Shown piece after piece: positions 52,633-61,602 of a stretch of 64,000 bases of DNA. The position numbers and the translations under genes are program-made. The notes under the pieces were generated by a model that saw nothing but the letters and a program-made list of their open reading frames with translations, did not search any database and was not told the DNA's origin. The stretch is from Planctomycetota bacterium (GTDB lineage: Bacteria > Planctomycetota > Planctomycetia > Pirellulales > Pirellulaceae): the NCBI GenBank assembly GCA_963204915.1, contig CAUJHS010000016.1, forward strand, positions 55,001 to 119,000. Reading direction: 5' to 3'. The stretch's first letter is position 1, and every line of letters begins with the position of its first letter.

Positions 52633-55600
52633 TTACTGTCCGCCGCCGAAAAGTCGCTTCAGCGTGTTCTTCACCTCGGGATTGACGTTCAGGTTTTTTT
52701 CGATCAGTTGTTGGGCGGCGTTGCCGACCATTTGCCTTCCAAGTTGCTCAACGGCGCCTCGGTCGAGCCGCGGCGACGTCAAAGCCCCGCCGACCGGAAT
52801 TTGAAGCGTTTGTCCGCGCAAACTTGCAAGCACCGGCTCCTTTTCGACCCACCGATCTTGCACGGGCACTTCCGCCAAGAGGTCGAGCGTTTGATCCAGT
52901 CCGACCGATCCGCGCGTGCGAATGACCACGTCTTTCGACGACATTTTCAAGTCACGGTGATAGACCCGACCTCCGACCATTTCAAACGGAAGCGATTGTT
53001 CGGGCACTTGCAACCAGACCGTTGAACCGCCGGAAACCGCCGCGAGCGGTTGTCGTTCGATCATCGCTTTGACCTGATCAGCCAACGCCAGAAATTGGCG
53101 CGACAGTGGTCCCGGCCCCACCTGAGCCTGATGAATCGTCATCGCGCCGCGCACTTCGGTGCGCGTCGGGTCTTCCAGCACGATCTTTGCGGGTTGCGCC
53201 AGGGCCAGAGAAAACGTTCCCTCCGCTTCCGTCGCATCGGCCAACAGCGGCGCCACGTACTTGAGCCAGGAGCGGCACATTTCCGGAGCAATGCGCGCGT
53301 TCTGCACGATCGGGCCGGCGTCAATCATTACGGCCATCGGTTGTGCATTGAGCAGCACCTTCGGCGCGGCGGTGAGGCGACCTTCCGCCAAGGGAATGTC
53401 GAGCGGCCCAAGTTTCAACTCGCCGTCGCTCAATTCAACGGGCGCCTCGCCGGCGCCGGTCTTGATTCCCTGATATTCCGCCGAAGTCCACGCCAAGGAT
53501 GACTTGCCGACGACTTCTGGCGAAACGAACGTCGCCGGAGCGCCCTCGGCCGAAGAACCGCCCGCCAAGAGCGGTCCTTGTAAGGTGAACGGACGAGGAC
53601 CGCGCCCGGTCATTTTGACATCGGCCCCTATCCAAGTTCGCAAGCGATCCAAAACTTGGGCCAAATCGTAATCCACCTGGCCGGCCAGATCGACGCGGCA
53701 AACCGTGGTTGCCTCGGCCACGCTCCCTTGGGCTTGAAGTTGCAAGGCCCCGCCTGCAACGGCAGCCTGACGCACTTCAATCGCATCGGTCTTGGGCGCA
53801 TACGAGGCTTCAAGCGACAGCCGCAGTTGGCGCTCGTTCCACAAAGTGGTCCAAGCCGTCGATTGGGACACCGGTCGCGTTGGCGCCCGCGCTAACGTGG
53901 CGCCGCCAGCCACCGCGTACGCGAAGTTTTCAATCTCGGCCGAACCCTGAACCGACACGCCGCTGGCGGTGTTTTCGGCATGGACCTTTCCCGTGGTCAT
54001 TCCTGCGACTTGCCATGTGGGCGGTTGTTGCGTGTTTGGAATCCACTGCATTACACGTTGCAGGTCGGCGCGAAAGTCGATATCGCCCGCCGCGGCGAAG
54101 GCATCGTTCGCCAGGTTGATCGCCACCTTTTGCGCGCGGAAGGCGACGGCGCTCGATGCGAACGTGGCCTGCTTCATAGCAATCGTTTGCGATGCGCCAT
54201 TCCAAGTTACGTCGCCTTGCGCCTCGACGCGGGACTCGCGCACGGTCAACCCGGCCCCTTGAAAGTACAACGACTCGATGAGGGCCGTCGCGGTAGTGAA
54301 GTCGGCCTGATGGGAGCCGACGGCTCCTTGCGCGCTCAGCGAAGCACGGCCTTCGAGCGCCCCGGCAGGGAGCGCCACGAAGTTCTCCAGCCGCGGCGCC
54401 CACGACGCCAGATCTCCTCGCGCTTCACAGTGTACGGGCCACGCTGTCGCCGCGTTCATGTTTTCGACCGGTGCGGTCAGTCGGACTAGCGCTGCATCCT
54501 CGCCGGCTTTGACTTCGACCGATGCTTGCTCCAGGCGGCGAAGGCCGTCCTGATCCAATACGCCAGCGGCCGCGAACGTGGCGGTTAACTCCGGCTCGCG
54601 CCAAGGCCGCCGATTCGGCGCGGCCCAAGTGAAGTTCGCCAATCGCAGGTGTCCGTCGCACCCGACGAGTTCCCTTTCGCCGCGTCGCCAGCGCGCCTGC
54701 CCCTCGACGGATCCGCCAAATTGCATGGCGCCCAAGTCAACGAAACGTTGTAACTCCGTCGCAAGTTTTGACAGGTCGGCTTGGATCGCAAGATTTCCTT
54801 CTTGGAACGAGCCCGCGCCGGTCGCTTGAAAGAAGTCGGACTCGCAGGCCAATTGATCAAGTGTCGGTCCGTCGGCGGTGTCGCGCAGGGCGAAGGTCGC
54901 CATCAAAGGCCGGTCCCACGTGATTTGCCTTCCTTGATGCGTGGCGGCCAGTCCGCTCGTTTCCAGGCGACCTTCCCATTTTCGCGTCTGTTCTTCGTCG
55001 CGGGTCGCGCACGTCAGGCGAATTACGCCTGATGTGACCGTGAGTCCTTCCCGCAGTTTAAGCGTTTGTGGCAGGAGTCGCGCGAGTTGGGCCAGGTCGA
55101 GTTCGCCTTGACCGTCGAACGTCACCTCGCGAGCCGCCGATAGGAATTGACGGCTCGAAAGAGCCGCCTTGGGGGCAGCGCCGGACGCTTGTACACGACC
55201 CACATCGCACGACAGGCTCATGTTTTGAAGTGTCAACGTATCGCCCGTCCAGCCGGCTTCGCCAGAAGCGTTCAATTGTTCGAACTGCACGCGGTCGCTC
55301 CCCAAATGCTCGGGAAACTGAGCGTCGAGCTGTTCGACAACACATTCCTCGATTTTCAGGCTGCCGGTTCCGCCGTCGTCCAAGTTGGCCGAGAATTTCA
55401 GGTTCGCATGGCCTGCGAGATTCGCACGAACGCCGCAACGTGTGAAGAAGGGAATGAGCGCCGCGAGTGGCACACTTTGACTGTTCAGCGTGAACTTGCC
55501 CACGCCTTGAACGTTCTCACCGGAACTCGTTTCGCCCGCGCGCCATTCGCCAGAAAGTTGCAGTTCACCGGTCACCGGTTCGCTGGAAACGATCGTGGCG

Positions 55601-56199
55601 AGTTGGACCTGGTAGGGTTCGGCCGCGTCAGCGGAAATTTGAAGCGTTGCGGCGATTTGCTGGAGCAGGGCTTCGTGTTGGGTCGCGTCGTCGCGCAACA
55701 GGCATTTGCCGTCCACCATGCGAAGTGTGCACGTGACGCCGCCGCTCGATTCGCCCTCCAGCAACGGTGCGATTGCGTCTTCCAGGTTGCTTCCGTCCGG
55801 TCGCACCACGGCGTGAACGGTGGGCTGCGTGATTTGTATTTCTCCCAAGTTACGTGAGTTGAGCAGCAGCGTGAGCAAGCTTTTGGACGTCGCCGCTTCG
55901 GCCGCTTCGAACAACGGAGCACCGTGTTCATCGTTGACCACGACTTGACGGATGCGAATCGGCGCGAGCCAGCCGAGGGATACATCGCCTAGCATGACCT
56001 GGCCGCGGAAACCCGGCAGCGCGGCTTTCACCGCGTAATCTTTGAGCGAGGTGTTGGCGACAAGGAGCGGTAAGCACCAAACGCCTGCCAATACCGCCAC
56101 ACCAAATAGACCTAGTCGCAGCACTAACGAACGTGTGCGTCCCTGCGACGACCTAGAGTTTTCGACGGGGGACGCGGGCGAAGGCGGGTGCGGAGCCAT
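52633..56199 (-). CDS. AsmA-like giant membrane-anchored protein
   Basis: 1188 residues from ATG 56199 (AGGAA six bases upstream). Proline/serine-rich cytoplasmic start, one transmembrane helix (about 25-46: LVLRLGLFGVAVLAGVWCLPLL), then a long beta-rich region with the character of AsmA/TamB-type proteins, which form bridges for lipid transport between membranes. The first domain (AALPGFRGQVMLGDVSLGWLAPIRIRQV) is AsmA-like in pattern; the C-terminus (VGGALTSPRLDRGAVEQLGRQMVGNAAQQLIEKNL) matches the end typical of this class. Assignment is by pattern and length. It sits between two RluA-family genes on the same strand with gaps of about 100 bases. Confidence 0.72.
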   Translation of the reverse strand: MAPHPPSPASPVENSRSSQGRTRSLVLRLGLFGVAVLAGVWCLPLLVANTSLKDYAVKAALPGFRGQVMLGDVSLGWLAPIRIRQVVVNDEHGAPLFEAAEAATSKSLLTLLLNSRNLGEIQITQPTVHAVVRPDGSNLEDAIAPLLEGESSGGVTCTLRMVDGKCLLRDDATQHEALLQQIAATLQISADAAEPYQVQLATIVSSEPVTGELQLSGEWRAGETSSGENVQGVGKFTLNSQSVPLAALIPFFTRCGVRANLAGHANLKFSANLDDGGTGSLKIEECVVEQLDAQFPEHLGSDRVQFEQLNASGEAGWTGDTLTLQNMSLSCDVGRVQASGAAPKAALSSRQFLSAAREVTFDGQGELDLAQLARLLPQTLKLREGLTVTSGVIRLTCATRDEEQTRKWEGRLETSGLAATHQGRQITWDRPLMATFALRDTADGPTLDQLACESDFFQATGAGSFQEGNLAIQADLSKLATELQRFVDLGAMQFGGSVEGQARWRRGERELVGCDGHLRLANFTWAAPNRRPWREPELTATFAAAGVLDQDGLRRLEQASVEVKAGEDAALVRLTAPVENMNAATAWPVHCEARGDLASWAPRLENFVALPAGALEGRASLSAQGAVGSHQADFTTATALIESLYFQGAGLTVRESRVEAQGDVTWNGASQTIAMKQATFASSAVAFRAQKVAINLANDAFAAAGDIDFRADLQRVMQWIPNTQQPPTWQVAGMTTGKVHAENTASGVSVQGSAEIENFAYAVAGGATLARAPTRPVSQSTAWTTLWNERQLRLSLEASYAPKTDAIEVRQAAVAGGALQLQAQGSVAEATTVCRVDLAGQVDYDLAQVLDRLRTWIGADVKMTGRGPRPFTLQGPLLAGGSSAEGAPATFVSPEVVGKSSLAWTSAEYQGIKTGAGEAPVELSDGELKLGPLDIPLAEGRLTAAPKVLLNAQPMAVMIDAGPIVQNARIAPEMCRSWLKYVAPLLADATEAEGTFSLALAQPAKIVLEDPTRTEVRGAMTIHQAQVGPGPLSRQFLALADQVKAMIERQPLAAVSGGSTVWLQVPEQSLPFEMVGGRVYHRDLKMSSKDVVIRTRGSVGLDQTLDLLAEVPVQDRWVEKEPVLASLRGQTLQIPVGGALTSPRLDRGAVEQLGRQMVGNAAQQLIEKNLNVNPEVKNTLKRLFGGGQ

Positions 56200-56296
56200 G
56201 GCAATTCCTCGCAGAACATCCTCAACCGGCGCAAAGCGCCAGCGCATGAAAAGGCGCGGGATTGTACTGCGAGCGCCAGGTTCCGCCCAGGCCGAT

Positions 56297-57283
56297 TTAC
56301 GCGGGACGATGCTGACGCAACTCGATGAGCACTTGTTCCAGATCGGCCCGAAGCGGCGCCTCGAAGTCAAGCGGCTCACCCGTCAGGGGGTGAGTAAGTT
56401 TTAGACGCCGGGCGTGCAGCGCCATGCGATCGAGCAGAACAAGTTCATTTTCGCGCCGATCGCGCACTTCGCCCAAGCTAATTTGAGCGCGACCGCCGTA
56501 GAGCTTGTCACACAAAATCGGGTGCCCCACATGCGCCAGGTGCACCCGAATTTGATGCGTGCGGCCTGTTTTGGGAAATACACGTACGGCGGTGTATCCG
56601 TCGAACCGTTCTGTGACTTCGTAAAACGTTCGGGCGTCACGACTTGTGGAATGACCCGCGCGAATGGCCATTTTTTCACGATGGTGGGGATGCGCCCCAA
56701 TCGGTTGTTCGATTACATCGCGATCGCGGTCTAGACGACCGGAAACAATCGCAAAATACTCCTTTTCGGTGGTGCGAGCTTCAAATTGCGCGGCCAGAGC
56801 CATGTGAGCCCGGTCCTTTTTGGCCACGATCAGCACTCCCGACGTATCGCGGTCGAGTCGGTGTACGACGCCGGGTCTGGTGGGGCCGCCAACTTCGCTC
56901 AATTGCTCGAAATGAAAGGCCAGCGCCGCGGTCAAGGTTCCGGACCAATGTCCCCGGCTTGGATGAACCACCATACCTGGGGGTTTGTTAATCGCCGCGA
57001 TCCATTCATCTTCGTAAAGGATTTCCAGAGGGATGTTTTCGGGGCGTGGAGCTTGCCGCGGCAAGTCGGGAAGCGTGGCGACGACCTTTTGGCCCGCGCG
57101 CAAGCGATACGCCACTTTGGTGCGTTCGCCGTTCACGGTCACGCCGCCCGCGGCGATCACATTGCGCAGCATCACGCGGCTATACAAGGGAAACCGTTGG
57201 GCCAAAAAAGCGTCAAGCCGGCCTCCTGCATCACTCGGTTCAACGAGCATTTCAATCGGGTCACGGGAAAGTTCTTGTTGCAT
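56297..57283 (-). CDS. RluD-type pseudouridine synthase
   Basis: 328 residues from ATG 57283; a TTG 11 codons upstream is less likely. Full RluD layout: S4 domain (RLDAFLAQRFPLYSRVMLRNVIAAGGVTVNG), then INKPPGMVVHP, GVVHRLDRDTSG with the catalytic aspartate, and KTGRTHQIRVHLAHVGHPI. RluD modifies helix 69 of 23S rRNA near the decoding bridge. The name is not given as a symbol because planctomycetes often have several paralogues, as here. Confidence 0.92.
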   Translation of the reverse strand: MQQELSRDPIEMLVEPSDAGGRLDAFLAQRFPLYSRVMLRNVIAAGGVTVNGERTKVAYRLRAGQKVVATLPDLPRQAPRPENIPLEILYEDEWIAAINKPPGMVVHPSRGHWSGTLTAALAFHFEQLSEVGGPTRPGVVHRLDRDTSGVLIVAKKDRAHMALAAQFEARTTEKEYFAIVSGRLDRDRDVIEQPIGAHPHHREKMAIRAGHSTSRDARTFYEVTERFDGYTAVRVFPKTGRTHQIRVHLAHVGHPILCDKLYGGRAQISLGEVRDRRENELVLLDRMALHARRLKLTHPLTGEPLDFEAPLRADLEQVLIELRQHRPA

Positions 57284-57407
57284 GAATGTCGCGTGAGACG
57301 CAAAACTTCTCGTCAATTATTTTCTCGAAACGGAATTTTCAACGCTCTAAGTAATTAACACAAAAGTGTTTACATAGCTTCGATTGCATGAAGACAGCCG
57401 CGAGGAC

Positions 57408-57435
57408 TTGACTTTGATCTGTACATGTGTATAAT
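57408..57435 (+). promoter_or_regulatory. Near-consensus promoter pointing into the methyltransferase gene (antisense)
   Basis: TTGACT (57408-57413), 16-base spacer, TATAAT (57430-57435). It faces the 3' end of the minus-strand methyltransferase at 57446, and no plus-strand gene follows until 58301. It could drive an antisense transcript or a longer leader for the LRR-protein gene. Confidence 0.45.
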
Positions 57436-57445
57436 GAGGGGCGAG

Positions 57446-58117
57446 TCATGCAAGGGGCTTACGCGCGGCCCACGTCCAGTGTCGGTCACTGGTGCGCTTT
57501 ACCGTTTCCGCGGCAAAACCCATCACCTCGACCAGCGCCTGGATCTCCTCCAGGGTCAAAGCCGCTCGAAGCGAATCCGCAAACATCTGCCGTGAGCTGT
57601 CTTTTTCTTTCCCGGCGTACAGCTCCACCAACCGCGTGAGTTCGTCCTCATCGTCGGGGCGCAACAGATCCCGGAAAAAAAGCAATCCTCCCGGAGCGAC
57701 GACACGCACCGCCTCCTCCAAAACCCGTTGAGGGTCTGGAATATGGTGTACGATGCTGTTGGAGACGACGGTCGTAAAAAAGCCATCGTTATACGGAAGT
57801 GCTTTGGCGTCGACCCGGTCGAGTAAGACGCGGTCGGTGAATTGCGCAATTTCCAAGTTGTTCCGCGCAACATCGAGCATGGCGGGCGCCATATCCACGG
57901 CCATCACGCGGCAGGTTTCGCACAGGCGGCAAAGTTCGATCGGAATGAGCGCCGTACCGGCGCCAAGATCGAGCACGTCTCCCAGGGGCGTTTCGCCAGC
58001 GGCCTCCAACAGATCGACGGCGAAACGACGATTCACCTCGCGATGGTCCATCGCGTTGTAGTCGAGCGCTTCCTCGATCGAATCCATCGCTTCAGGTTCC
58101 AACACACGAGAAAGCAT
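57446..58117 (-). CDS. Class I SAM-dependent methyltransferase
   Basis: 223 residues from ATG 58117, with AGGTG just upstream. Motif I VLDLGAGTALIPIELC (about residues 48-63), acidic motif MAVDMAPAMLD, and a post-motif VVSNSIVHHIPDPQRVLEEAVRVVAPGGLLFFRDL typical of the UbiE/small-molecule methyltransferase group. Substrate unknown. It is not closely similar in motif wording to the one at 17173. The gene stands alone on its strand. Confidence 0.87.
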   Translation of the reverse strand: MLSRVLEPEAMDSIEEALDYNAMDHREVNRRFAVDLLEAAGETPLGDVLDLGAGTALIPIELCRLCETCRVMAVDMAPAMLDVARNNLEIAQFTDRVLLDRVDAKALPYNDGFFTTVVSNSIVHHIPDPQRVLEEAVRVVAPGGLLFFRDLLRPDDEDELTRLVELYAGKEKDSSRQMFADSLRAALTLEEIQALVEVMGFAAETVKRTSDRHWTWAARKPLA

Positions 58118-58300
58118 GAAAAACACCTATCAAGATTGGACGGAAAACCCGCGCCGCATGTCGAACCGGCCGCGCGTCGTTTATTCTATGCCGGTAGACG
58201 ACGCGCGGCGAGGCGAGCGTTACACTGAGATGTGGCTGGGCCTGACGGATGCGGCCTGATGTTTTCGAGGATGGCGTCTTCTTCATTCGGAGATTCCCCC

Positions 58301-59242
58301 ATGTTGTGCCGGATTGCGCTGGCCTTGGCCTTGTGCGCGGCGGGCGTCGAAAGCGGTCTTGCTCAGTTGCAGTTTCAGCCGGGCGATCTGGCCGCGGTGG
58401 CGGCCGGCGGCGTCCCGCTGATGCAGAATAAACAAGTCGTGGGACAGCTTCCGGAAGGCTCCTGGTTCGAAATTGTGCGCACTTCCGGCGGCTGGGCCGC
58501 AGGCTACGCCTATCAGGAGGGCCGCCGCCGCGCCGGTTGGGCGCCCATTGAAAAACTGCTTCCCGAGTCGATGACTCGGCAAGCCGACGCGGCGGCCGCA
58601 TGGGAGCAAGCGGGCGCAACGGTCGAGAAGGACGCCTCCGGCGCCGTGCTAACGATCGATGCTGCCGACTCCAACGCCAGTGATGCGGAAATGGCGCAAT
58701 TGAAGTTTTTCCCACGGTTGGAGGAGATTTCGCTCGGCGGCTCGCGCATTACCGAGTCCAGTTTGTCGCACTTGGCGGGCCTGCCGCGTCTCAGGCGAGT
58801 GTTCTTAGACGGGCTGCCTATTACCCAGGCTGGCGCTAAGACGTTGGGACAACTTGTCGAATTGGAAGGCTTATCGCTGGCCAATACCAAAGCCAATGAC
58901 GCGGCATTGGCGACAATTTCCGGCCTCACAAAACTGCAGGTCCTGAACCTGACCAACTGCGACGTTTCCGACGCAGGACTGGCGCATCTCGAACCCCTGG
59001 TGAGCATCGAAACGCTTGCGCTACGCAACACCAAGGTGCGCGGGCCCGGGTTGGCGCATTTGCGCGGGATGAAATGGTTAAACGTCTTGAACCTGAGCGA
59101 ATGTCCGCTGGAGGGAGCGCACCTGATGCACTTGGGAGGAATGGAGCATCTACGCATTCTTCACATTGCCGATTGTCACGTCGAACAAAGCTTCATTGAC
59201 GACCTGGAAGCGAATTCAACCAGCCTGGCGGTGTTCGATTGA
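58301..59242 (+). CDS. Secreted leucine-rich-repeat protein with SH3-like domain
   Basis: 313 residues from ATG 58301 (GGAG ten bases upstream). Signal peptide MLCRIALALALCAAGVESGLA, then a short SH3-like beta region (about 25-85: PGDLAAVAAGGVPLMQNKQVVGQLPEGSWFEI). The rest is a run of about seven LRRs of cysteine-containing/GALA type (LPRLRRVFLDGLPITQAGAKTL, LTKLQVLNLTNCDVSDAGLAHL). Likely an extracytoplasmic binding protein. The plus-strand promoter at 57408 is more than 800 bases away, so an internal promoter is expected. Confidence 0.82.
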   Translation: MLCRIALALALCAAGVESGLAQLQFQPGDLAAVAAGGVPLMQNKQVVGQLPEGSWFEIVRTSGGWAAGYAYQEGRRRAGWAPIEKLLPESMTRQADAAAAWEQAGATVEKDASGAVLTIDAADSNASDAEMAQLKFFPRLEEISLGGSRITESSLSHLAGLPRLRRVFLDGLPITQAGAKTLGQLVELEGLSLANTKANDAALATISGLTKLQVLNLTNCDVSDAGLAHLEPLVSIETLALRNTKVRGPGLAHLRGMKWLNVLNLSECPLEGAHLMHLGGMEHLRILHIADCHVEQSFIDDLEANSTSLAVFD

Positions 59243-59736
59243 CGGGTCGTCCGTGGACATTCGGCCTGGCGTTGTTGGTCGCGTCATGGAGTAGAGGTCC
59301 GATGCGCTGGCTTGAGAATCTGGCACTCATTCCGGCCGTTTGATGGACTTTGATGGCCGCGTGACAGGATCTTCTATCGTAAAAGAAGTTGCCAGCGGAG
59401 TAGAAATGACTCGCCGACGTCTTTTCTGAAGCGGCATTGCACCAGCTATCGTGGCGCGAACAAACCGAAAATAACTTTTTGGCGAGACAAGCCGTGAGTA
59501 GTCGGTGTTTTTGCAAACCGCGCACATAAACCGTTGGGCGTTCGCTCACGGGGCGTTTGGTTGGTGGAGCAAGAATCGCCCACGCGCTTGGTGGCTAATT
59601 CAAGTGCACCCACTACGCCGTAGCCTCGACGCACGCCAGTTTGATTTGCGGGACGACCAGAACTATCATCTCTGATTGCGTTCGCCCAAATAACGGCCCG
59701 TCATCGTTCGCGATTCAACCCTTTAGGAAGCAGTCT
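59243..59736. other. Intergenic region, 494 bp
   Basis: Between the LRR gene and a small secreted protein. Open frames on both strands are short or Arg/Cys-rich. I looked for a tRNA-like fold and T-loop motif and found none. A terminator is not recognisable after the LRR gene. Confidence 0.45.
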
Positions 59737-60129
59737 ATGGTGAAATCCGTTCCTCCCGCATTTTCGGTTTTGTTCGTTCTTGGCCTGGTGTTGGCAACGT
59801 GCTTCAGTGCAGCTCATGCCCAGCCAAGAAAGGATGGCGTGGACGATGTGCGCGGCGCCCGTTGGGGCTACACAATCACGCGCGACCGCAAAACGGTGAA
59901 GGGAGAATTCCGAGTTCTCAATTACGAGGTCTTCCAGAATGGAAGAAAAGTCGGAGATGTCCGGCCTAAGGGAAGTACGGAAACCGTAATTGTCATCAAC
60001 GGCGTTCCCGAATTAAACGGCCGCGCCGTGCTTACTAAAACGGATACTAAACCGCCGGTGTGGAAAGGCGAACTGAAGCGCGCAAACGGCAACGTGTGGC
60101 CCATCGAAGTCATCATGACGGACCGCTAA
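59737..60129 (+). CDS. Small secreted protein, unknown
   Basis: 130 residues from ATG 59737 (AGGAAG six bases upstream). Signal peptide MVKSVPPAFSVLFVLGLVLA with a good cleavage site at AHA/Q. The mature part is about 100 residues, beta-rich and lysine-rich (WGYTITRDRKTVKGEFRVLNYEVFQNGRKVG, then LTKTDTKPPVWKGEL). No family recognised. Ribosome site, signal peptide and composition all support a real gene. Confidence 0.68.
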   Translation: MVKSVPPAFSVLFVLGLVLATCFSAAHAQPRKDGVDDVRGARWGYTITRDRKTVKGEFRVLNYEVFQNGRKVGDVRPKGSTETVIVINGVPELNGRAVLTKTDTKPPVWKGELKRANGNVWPIEVIMTDR

Positions 60130-60195
60130 CGCTCGGACACTTGATTTGGCGGGGCACGCGTGATTTGGCGGGGTACGCGACGTATGGCACAAGCG

Positions 60196-60504
60196 TTAGA
60201 GTAGTTCGATCTGCGAACTTCGCACGATGATCGTCTCTTGTCGGAACCGCGATTCCAGGCGTTGCCGATAGGCTCTCCACCACGCGCGGTCGAGTTGATC
60301 GGCCATGACCTCAAAGATCGCAATCGAATCGTCGTTCGTTTCGCGATCACCTTTCTTCCAACGGCCTTTGGCGGGAGCGTGTACGAACGCAGTTACGCCG
60401 CCAAAGGCTTCGGTCAGTTCATTCTCAACACGTTCAAACTCTTCACGGTCGAAAAGGCGATTGTCGTTATCTCGAAGTGGAAGCAGTATTTGCACCAGCA
60501 CCAT
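60196..60504 (-). CDS. Small protein, unknown
   Basis: 102 residues from ATG 60504. Soluble, charged (LPLRDNDNRLFDREEFERVENELTEAFGG, then DDSIAIFEVMADQLDRAWWRAYRQRLESRFRQE). The pattern of an N-terminal strand, acidic helix and Trp-rich amphipathic helix suggests a compact alpha/beta fold. No family is recognised. It lies upstream of the DksA-like gene's 3' end on the same strand, with a 66-base gap. Confidence 0.65.
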   Translation of the reverse strand: MVLVQILLPLRDNDNRLFDREEFERVENELTEAFGGVTAFVHAPAKGRWKKGDRETNDDSIAIFEVMADQLDRAWWRAYRQRLESRFRQETIIVRSSQIELL

Positions 60505-60569
60505 AGAGTGTACGCCTGGCGACGACGGTTCGGAGTTTTCACAAATTGGACCTGGGCGAGGTCAGGCTG

Positions 60570-61328
60570 TTACCCACCGGTTGCGCGTTTTCCGGCCGGT
60601 GTGCCGCCGACAGCTCCGCCAGTTGGGCCGGCGTAAGCGGGAGCCAATTCCTGATCGGAATTGATATTCACGTCAAAGTTGCCGCTTCCCATCGCGCTGT
60701 CAAGTTCGGCGTCGTCGGGTTCACCACCGCCCGTATTCGTTCCCGCGAGACCGCCGATGGCGGTTCCGCCCCCAGGCGAGCCCGCGGCGTGCACATCGGC
60801 CCGATCACCTTCCGCGTAGTCGGCCTCTAGATCCGTAAAGGGAATTTGCACGACATCTTGTTCGAGTTCGACTTCGTCGATCTCCGGATCTTGCAAGCGT
60901 CCACGGCGCGCCTGAGAGGCTTCATCCTGCAAGCGGCCATGATTGATGTTGACATTCGCGCCGCTTTGCTCCGCTTCGGCGCAGGCGGTGCAATAGCGGG
61001 CGAACGGTAGGACCTCTAACCGAGATTCTAGAATCCGTTGTTCACAGCTCTCGCACTGGCCGTACGTGCCGGCCTCAATCCGCTTCAGGGCGCCAATCAC
61101 TTCGTCGCGTAAGTGCTCTTGATTTTGCAACAGCGTGGAGTTCAACTCCTGCATGTAAACTTCCGTGCCCAGGTCGGCCAAATGCATCGGCGCGTTGGAG
61201 AGGTTCCCGGCAACATCGCCGCCCGTTGATGTGCGTGCGCTGTCCTCCAACGCGGTGGTATCGCCAACGAGTCGGGCCGCCATGACGCGGAGACGGTTCT
61301 TTAGTTTGTCGAGCTTTTTATCGGTCAT
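60570..61328 (-). CDS. TraR/DksA-type (YteA-like) C4 zinc-finger protein with long acidic tail
   Basis: 252 residues from ATG 61328, with a strong GGAGGAAACG ribosome site. The N-terminal coiled coil (KLDKLKNRLRVMAARLVGD), the NAPMHLADLGTE segment (as in YteA/DksA-like proteins of the Firmicute type) and the zinc finger CESC...CTAC (about 92-95 and 113-116) support the family, which modulates RNA polymerase through its secondary channel. A tail of about 130 residues follows, rich in Asp, Gly and Ala. That is much longer than in E. coli DksA (about 150 residues total). Transcriptional role is inferred from the family only. Confidence 0.85.
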   Translation of the reverse strand: MTDKKLDKLKNRLRVMAARLVGDTTALEDSARTSTGGDVAGNLSNAPMHLADLGTEVYMQELNSTLLQNQEHLRDEVIGALKRIEAGTYGQCESCEQRILESRLEVLPFARYCTACAEAEQSGANVNINHGRLQDEASQARRGRLQDPEIDEVELEQDVVQIPFTDLEADYAEGDRADVHAAGSPGGGTAIGGLAGTNTGGGEPDDAELDSAMGSGNFDVNINSDQELAPAYAGPTGGAVGGTPAGKRATGG

Positions 61329-61602
61329 CGTTTCCTCCAGGGGGACGGTATCCGTCGCTGCGCCCATTGCCTGGGGTGAAGCAGCATTTGCCGTGCCGTT
61401 TTATGCGGCGTCGCTCGGAAATGCGGGAAGTGGTAAGCGCGAAGACCGAACTGCGTGTAACTCGAAGCGGATCGGACGGATAATCCCGCGAGGTCGATTT
61501 TCTCAGGGAAAAGCGTTGGCAGGGCCAAAGTTGACGCGCCCTGAAGATACGCCGGCCCGATGATCGAAAGGCGGATGCAAAGGTAAACCGTTGCCCGGTG
61601 CG

